64,000 nt of DNA from Pseudoduganella violaceinigra DSM 15887 (lineage in GTDB: Bacteria > Pseudomonadota > Gammaproteobacteria > Burkholderiales > Burkholderiaceae_D). Location of the stretch: NCBI RefSeq assembly GCF_000425385.1, contig NZ_KE384356.1:504380-568379 (forward strand), given 5' to 3'. A program made the position numbers and the translations under genes. Positions 61,443-64,000 of the stretch are shown in pieces (position 1 is the first letter of the stretch; each line of letters opens with the position of its first letter). Below the pieces are notes generated by a model. It made no database searches. It had not been told where the DNA came from and saw only the letters and a program-made list of their open reading frames with translations.

Positions 61443-62273
61443 ATGGGAGCGGCGGTACCGGAACAGTACTTCAGCGACTACGCGGCAGCCATGCGTTACT
61501 GGCGCGGTAAGCGCGGCATGAGCCAGCTGCGGCTGTCGGCCGAGAGCGGCATTTCGCAGCGCCACATCAGCTTCCTGGAAAGCGGCCGCTCGCAGCCCAG
61601 CCGCGAGATCATCCTGAAGCTGGGCAGCGTGCTCGACATTCCGCTGCGCCAGCGCAATGTGATGCTGCTGGCCGCCGGTTTCGCGCCTGCCTACCAGGAG
61701 CGCAAGCTGAGTGATCCGGAAATGGGTGCGGTCAAGCAAGCCATCGACTTCATGCTGCGCCAGCAGGCGCCCTATCCGGCCCTGGTGGTGGACCGCCTGT
61801 GGAACCTGCTGCTGCACAACGGGCCCGCCGCCGCCATGATTCGCTGGCTGCTCGATATGCCGCCCGAAGCGCCCCTGCCGCGCGACGGCAGCGTCAATGT
61901 GATTCGCCTGATCCTCGACCCGGAGGGCCTGCGCCGGCACATCGTCAACTGGGAAGAAGTCAGCGCCGACCTGCTGCAATGGGTACAGCGCGAAGCGATG
62001 GGCGATGGACCGGGCAGCGAGGCTTCCACGCTGCTGGATGAGCTGCTGGCGATCCCGGGCATCCGGGCCGCGTCCAGGACGCCCAACCTGGACCGGCGCG
62101 CCTTGCCCTTCCTGCCGTTCACGCTGCGCAAGGACGGCGTGGAGCTGAACCTGTTCACCACCATCACCACGCTCGGCACGCCGCATGACGTGACGGTGCA
62201 CGAGCTGCGCCTGGAAGCCTTCTTCCCCGCCGACGAGGCGACGGCGGAGTGGTTCCGCAGGCAGCCAGCTTAA
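61443..62273 (+). CDS. XRE-family regulator with MmyB-like ligand-binding domain
   Basis: 276 residues. N-terminal helix-turn-helix: RGKRGMSQLRLSAESGIS near 21-38, then QRHISFLESGRSQPSREIIL near 39-58. The MmyB-type effector domain follows (VVDRLWNLLLHNGPAAAMIRWLL near 115-137; TTITTLGTPHDVTVHELRLEAFFPAD near 240-265). These domains bind fatty-acid-like ligands in the few studied cases. It lies 10 bases after the hydrolase remnant in the same direction as the SnoaL-like gene. Confidence 0.88.
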   Translation: MGAAVPEQYFSDYAAAMRYWRGKRGMSQLRLSAESGISQRHISFLESGRSQPSREIILKLGSVLDIPLRQRNVMLLAAGFAPAYQERKLSDPEMGAVKQAIDFMLRQQAPYPALVVDRLWNLLLHNGPAAAMIRWLLDMPPEAPLPRDGSVNVIRLILDPEGLRRHIVNWEEVSADLLQWVQREAMGDGPGSEASTLLDELLAIPGIRAASRTPNLDRRALPFLPFTLRKDGVELNLFTTITTLGTPHDVTVHELRLEAFFPADEATAEWFRRQPA

Positions 62274-64000
62274 AACTCTTCCCAGTCGTCCCCGGCCGGC
62301 GTGGCCCGGGCCGGAGCCGCCGCTTTGTTCGCCGATGCGGCCCGCGGCGCATTGGATCTCTGCACTCCGGCGGCACCCGCAGTGCGCGCAGCGGGCGGCG
62401 CCGCTTGCGCAGCCCCAGTAACGGCATTGTCCGCCGCACCGCCAGCCGCCGGCGCCGCAGCGGCTGTCTTGCGCGCCGCGCGCAGCGCCGGGACGGTTGC
62501 CCGCACGGGCGTCGCTGCGCGGACGGCAGGCGTGTGCTTGACCGCATGGCCTCGCGCCGTCTCCTCCATCCGGAACACGGCCACCGCTTCCACCAGCCGC
62601 TCCGACTGGTCCTGCATGCTGCGCGCCGCGGCCGCAGCCTGCTCCACCAGCGCCGCGTTCTGCTGCGTCGCGTTGTCCATTTCCACGATGGCGATATTGA
62701 CCTGCTCGATGCCGGAAGACTGCTCCTGACTGGCCGAGGTAATCTCGTTCATGATGTCCGCCACCTGCTGCACCGAGGTCACGATCTGCTGCATGGTGGC
62801 GCCGGCACGGTCGACCAGGGTGCCGCCCGCATCGACCTTGGCGATCGAATCGTCGATCAGCTCCTTGATCTCCTTGGCCGCCGCGGCGCTGCGCTGCGCC
62901 AGGTTGCGCACCTCGGAGGCCACCACCGCGAAGCCGCGCCCCTGTTCGCCGGCGCGCGCCGCTTCCACGGCTGCATTCAGCGCCAGGATATTGGTCTGGA
63001 AGGCAATGCCGTCGATGACGCTGATGATATCGGCCATGCGCGCCGAACTGCCCTTGATCGCGCCCATGGTTTCCACCACCTCGCCCACCACCAAGCCACC
63101 TTCGCTGGCATGGCCGGCGGCCGAGACCACCAGCTGGTTGGCCTGGCGTGCGTTATCCGCGTTCTGCTTGACGGTCGAAGTCAGCTCTTCCATCGACGAT
63201 GCGGTTTCTTCCAGGCTGGCAGCCTGCTGTTCGGTGCGGCGCGACAGGTCGAGGTTGCCGGCCGCAATCTCCGCCGCCGCCGTGTTGATGGTGTCGGTCG
63301 ATGCCCGCACGGAGCCCACTGTTGTCTTCAGGGAGACCACCATGTCCTGCAAGGCAAGCAGCAGGCGCCCTGTTTCATCCTTGCGATTGACGGCAATCGT
63401 GGCGGTCAGGTCGCCATGGGCCACCGTCTCCGCCACTTCCACGGCCTGCAGCAGGGGCCCGGTCACCGAGCGCGTGATCAGGTAGCCGGCGGCGACGGAA
63501 AGGATGGTGGCCAGCACCAGCATGCCCAGCATCAGCATGGTGGCGTCGCTGGCGGACTTGGCTGCCTCCTGCCCGTCCAGCGCCATCAGCTTGCTCTGGT
63601 AGCCGAGGATGGCGTCCAGTTTGCCAAAGTAGGCGTTTTGCAGGGGAATCACCTGCTTGAACAGGGCTTGCACAGCGCCGTCTTTGTCCCCGGCGCGGAA
63701 CAGCTTGAGCGCCTCGTCGCGTGCGCTGCGGAATGATTCGAACGCGGTGCGCTGGTCGGCGAACAATTGCTTTCCCTCCGGCATGGCGAGGATTTTTTCC
63801 AGCTTGGCGGCGGCATCGGCGCCGGTCTTTTCCGCGTCCGCCATACCGGCCAGGAAGTTATCGCTGGCGGCTTTGTCCGGCGCCAGCAAGGCATTGCGCA
63901 GGGCTTGCGCCGAGCGGTTGGAATAGCTGCGCATCTCGTTGGTCAGTTGCACCTTGAGGTAGCGGTCGCTGACCAGGCGGTCGGTCAGGTTGGCGTTATG
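62270..64000 (-). CDS. Methyl-accepting chemotaxis protein (N terminus beyond window)
   Basis: The reading frame is open to the right edge, so only the C-terminal 576 residues are present. A four-helix-bundle-type sensor region is followed by a membrane helix (MLMLGMLVLATILSVAAGYLI), HAMP, and the signalling hairpin with the conserved tip VIDGIAFQTNILALNAAVEAARAGEQGRG (split around its centre). The C terminus is Ala/Pro-rich and ends DWEEF, matching the (N/D)WE-x-F tether that docks CheR and CheB. Its stop overlaps the stop of the XRE gene (convergent). Confidence 0.93.
   Translation of the reverse strand, partial: HNANLTDRLVSDRYLKVQLTNEMRSYSNRSAQALRNALLAPDKAASDNFLAGMADAEKTGADAAAKLEKILAMPEGKQLFADQRTAFESFRSARDEALKLFRAGDKDGAVQALFKQVIPLQNAYFGKLDAILGYQSKLMALDGQEAAKSASDATMLMLGMLVLATILSVAAGYLITRSVTGPLLQAVEVAETVAHGDLTATIAVNRKDETGRLLLALQDMVVSLKTTVGSVRASTDTINTAAAEIAAGNLDLSRRTEQQAASLEETASSMEELTSTVKQNADNARQANQLVVSAAGHASEGGLVVGEVVETMGAIKGSSARMADIISVIDGIAFQTNILALNAAVEAARAGEQGRGFAVVASEVRNLAQRSAAAAKEIKELIDDSIAKVDAGGTLVDRAGATMQQIVTSVQQVADIMNEITSASQEQSSGIEQVNIAIVEMDNATQQNAALVEQAAAAARSMQDQSERLVEAVAVFRMEETARGHAVKHTPAVRAATPVRATVPALRAARKTAAAAPAAGGAADNAVTGAAQAAPPAARTAGAAGVQRSNAPRAASANKAAAPARATPAGDDWEEF

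Overview
The window is a stretch of a GC-rich betaproteobacterial chromosome, most likely from the Oxalobacteraceae (Massilia/Duganella/Janthinobacterium-like). This is inferred from gene order and protein type, not from a database search. The pointers are an mla operon that carries mlaA inside it, murA followed by the whole his cluster and then hinT-like and tatABC, the hemE-priA pairing, and many large secreted peptidases and sensory proteins. Almost all of the sequence is coding. There is no insertion sequence, prophage or CRISPR array, and I see no classical defence island.

Layout. 1-1233: start of a TonB-dependent receptor running off the left edge. 1464-5321: mlaFEDACB, retrograde phospholipid transport. 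5322-5569: a non-coding gap with a 60-bp tandem hairpin repeat. 5570-16656: a long tightly packed + strand run (ABC-2 exporter pair, BolA/IbaG, murA, hisG, hisD, an orphan DNA methyltransferase, hisC, hisB, hisH, hisA, hisF, hisI, hisE, HIT protein). 16729-18228: tatABC. 18272-27204: a minus-strand block (DUF885 protein, DUF2785 protein, a 1387-residue SNF2-type helicase, an S9 peptidase). 27279-31087: hemE and priA, separated by a 720-bp AT-rich gap full of DnaA boxes. 31105-37559: argP, a lipoamide-dehydrogenase-like flavoprotein, an AtaL-like protein, rep helicase, a Cache-domain protein, a hendecad-repeat coiled-coil protein and slyX. 37773-43468: an M3 peptidase, DUF4404, a membrane protein and ygiQ, with two REP-like palindromes. 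43593-49524: a THI5-PAS-GGDEF-EAL protein, an RtcB-like ligase and oleate hydratase. 49636-53114: a DUF2007 protein, ahpC, ahpF and an ABC ATPase. 53105-56658: an ABC-type membrane partner, two tRNAs and oligopeptidase B. 56718-64000: a tartrate/glycerate-type pair, secreted proteins, a SnoaL-like protein, a broken hydrolase, an XRE/MmyB regulator and the end of a chemoreceptor.

How the genes fit together. The left third is housekeeping: envelope lipid transport, peptidoglycan precursor synthesis, histidine synthesis and Tat export. The middle holds several replication-linked genes (priA, rep, an ArgP/IciA-type regulator) around a DnaA-box cluster that could be a replication origin or a DnaA-titrating region. 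The right half is accessory-like: peroxide defence, fatty acid hydration with an FNR-type site in its promoter, c-di-GMP signalling, chemotaxis and sugar-acid use.

The points most worth follow-up are the DnaA-box cluster with two copies of a 35-bp triple-box module, the orphan methyltransferase translationally coupled inside the his operon, two genes with predicted leaderless promoters, the 33-bp in-frame repeat in the coiled-coil gene, and the FNR-type site before oleate hydratase.
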